Below the pieces are notes generated by a model. It was given only the letters and a program-made list of their open reading frames with translations. It made no database searches and had not been told where the DNA came from. A program made the translations under genes and the position numbers. 14,169 nt of DNA from Nitrospirota bacterium (GTDB lineage: Bacteria > Nitrospirota > 9FT-COMBO-42-15 > HDB-SIOI813): NCBI GenBank assembly GCA_016214375.1, contig JACROQ010000083.1:1-14169 (forward strand). Direction: 5' to 3'. Of this stretch, positions 14,074 to 14,169 are shown in pieces. Position 1 is the stretch's first letter. Every line of letters starts with the position of its first letter.

Positions 14074-14169
14074 ATGAGGGAGGACTGGCAATATAGTATG
14101 GTATGGCTACTGAGGCACTGCCGAACGAAAGGGGCAGAAACTGATAGGCAAACCTAAACTACACAACCA

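Larger units (their letters stand above)
12963..14169 (+). mobile_element. Degenerate group II intron (ends not fixed)
   Basis: The stretch from about 12963 to the right edge has the order of a group II intron: a structured non-coding 5' part (12963-13190) with domain-I-like text such as the gggttaaaatcccg hairpin at 12991-13004 and gcgaagctataagtag, then a reverse transcriptase/maturase frame, then a recognisable domain V at 14040-14073 and a domain VI-like tail. The 5' part is only about 230 bases, shorter than is usual for domains I-III, so it is probably deleted in part. The exact 5' end is unclear (GTACG or GTGTC near 12957-12967), and the 3' end may lie beyond the window. Excision is doubtful. 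Confidence 0.65.

Noticed and set aside
1..14169. CRISPR array, tRNA or rRNA gene
   Set aside because: No regularly spaced repeats and no cloverleaf or rRNA sequence were seen on either strand by eye.

Overview
The window comes from a Gram-negative-type bacterium that handles much haem and iron. It carries a lipoprotein with a lipobox, periplasmic multihaem c-type cytochromes of the c(7) triheme kind, a FeoB ferrous-iron transporter, and mobile repeats of the RAYT/REP and short inverted-repeat kinds. This fits an anaerobic or microaerobic metal-cycling lineage such as Nitrospirota or Desulfobacterota. That placement is inference from gene content and no marker gene fixes it.

Layout. (1) Positions 1-921, minus strand: the first codons of an unidentified gene cut by the window edge, then an overlapping HEPN/MNT pair of toxin-antitoxin type. 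(2) 928-1627: divergent promoters, a short secreted protein gene whose 3' half appears replaced by a degenerate RAYT transposase remnant, and a well-formed promoter. (3) 1628-6306, plus strand: an iron module (feoB, a DtxR-family regulator with a FeoA-like tail, a bacterioferritin-like protein) running closely into def and fmt. (4) 6311-6522: a MITE-like inverted-repeat element just after fmt. (5) 6527-7451: consensus promoter and htpX. (6) 7578-9899: three related triheme c-type cytochromes, one a lipoprotein, plus a blue-copper protein, in one direction. A second MITE-like element sits in the stop codon of the first cytochrome. (7) 9910-12810, minus strand: a 966-residue soluble histidine kinase with four GAF domains. 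(8) 12921-14169: a REP-type hairpin followed by a degenerate group II intron. Its reverse transcriptase has lost the N-terminal part and carries a frameshift, while domain V is still recognisable.

How the genes may work together. FeoB would import Fe(II), the DtxR-like protein would sense it, and the bacterioferritin would store it. Peptide deformylase, often an Fe(II) enzyme, follows at once. The cytochrome/cupredoxin cluster looks like a periplasmic-to-surface electron relay. The large GAF kinase has no response regulator in the window, so its target is unknown. The strongest new observations are the two MITE-like insertions with matching ends and 6-bp target duplications, the compact triheme/cupredoxin cluster, and the two places where RAYT-type REP sequences meet other mobile DNA.
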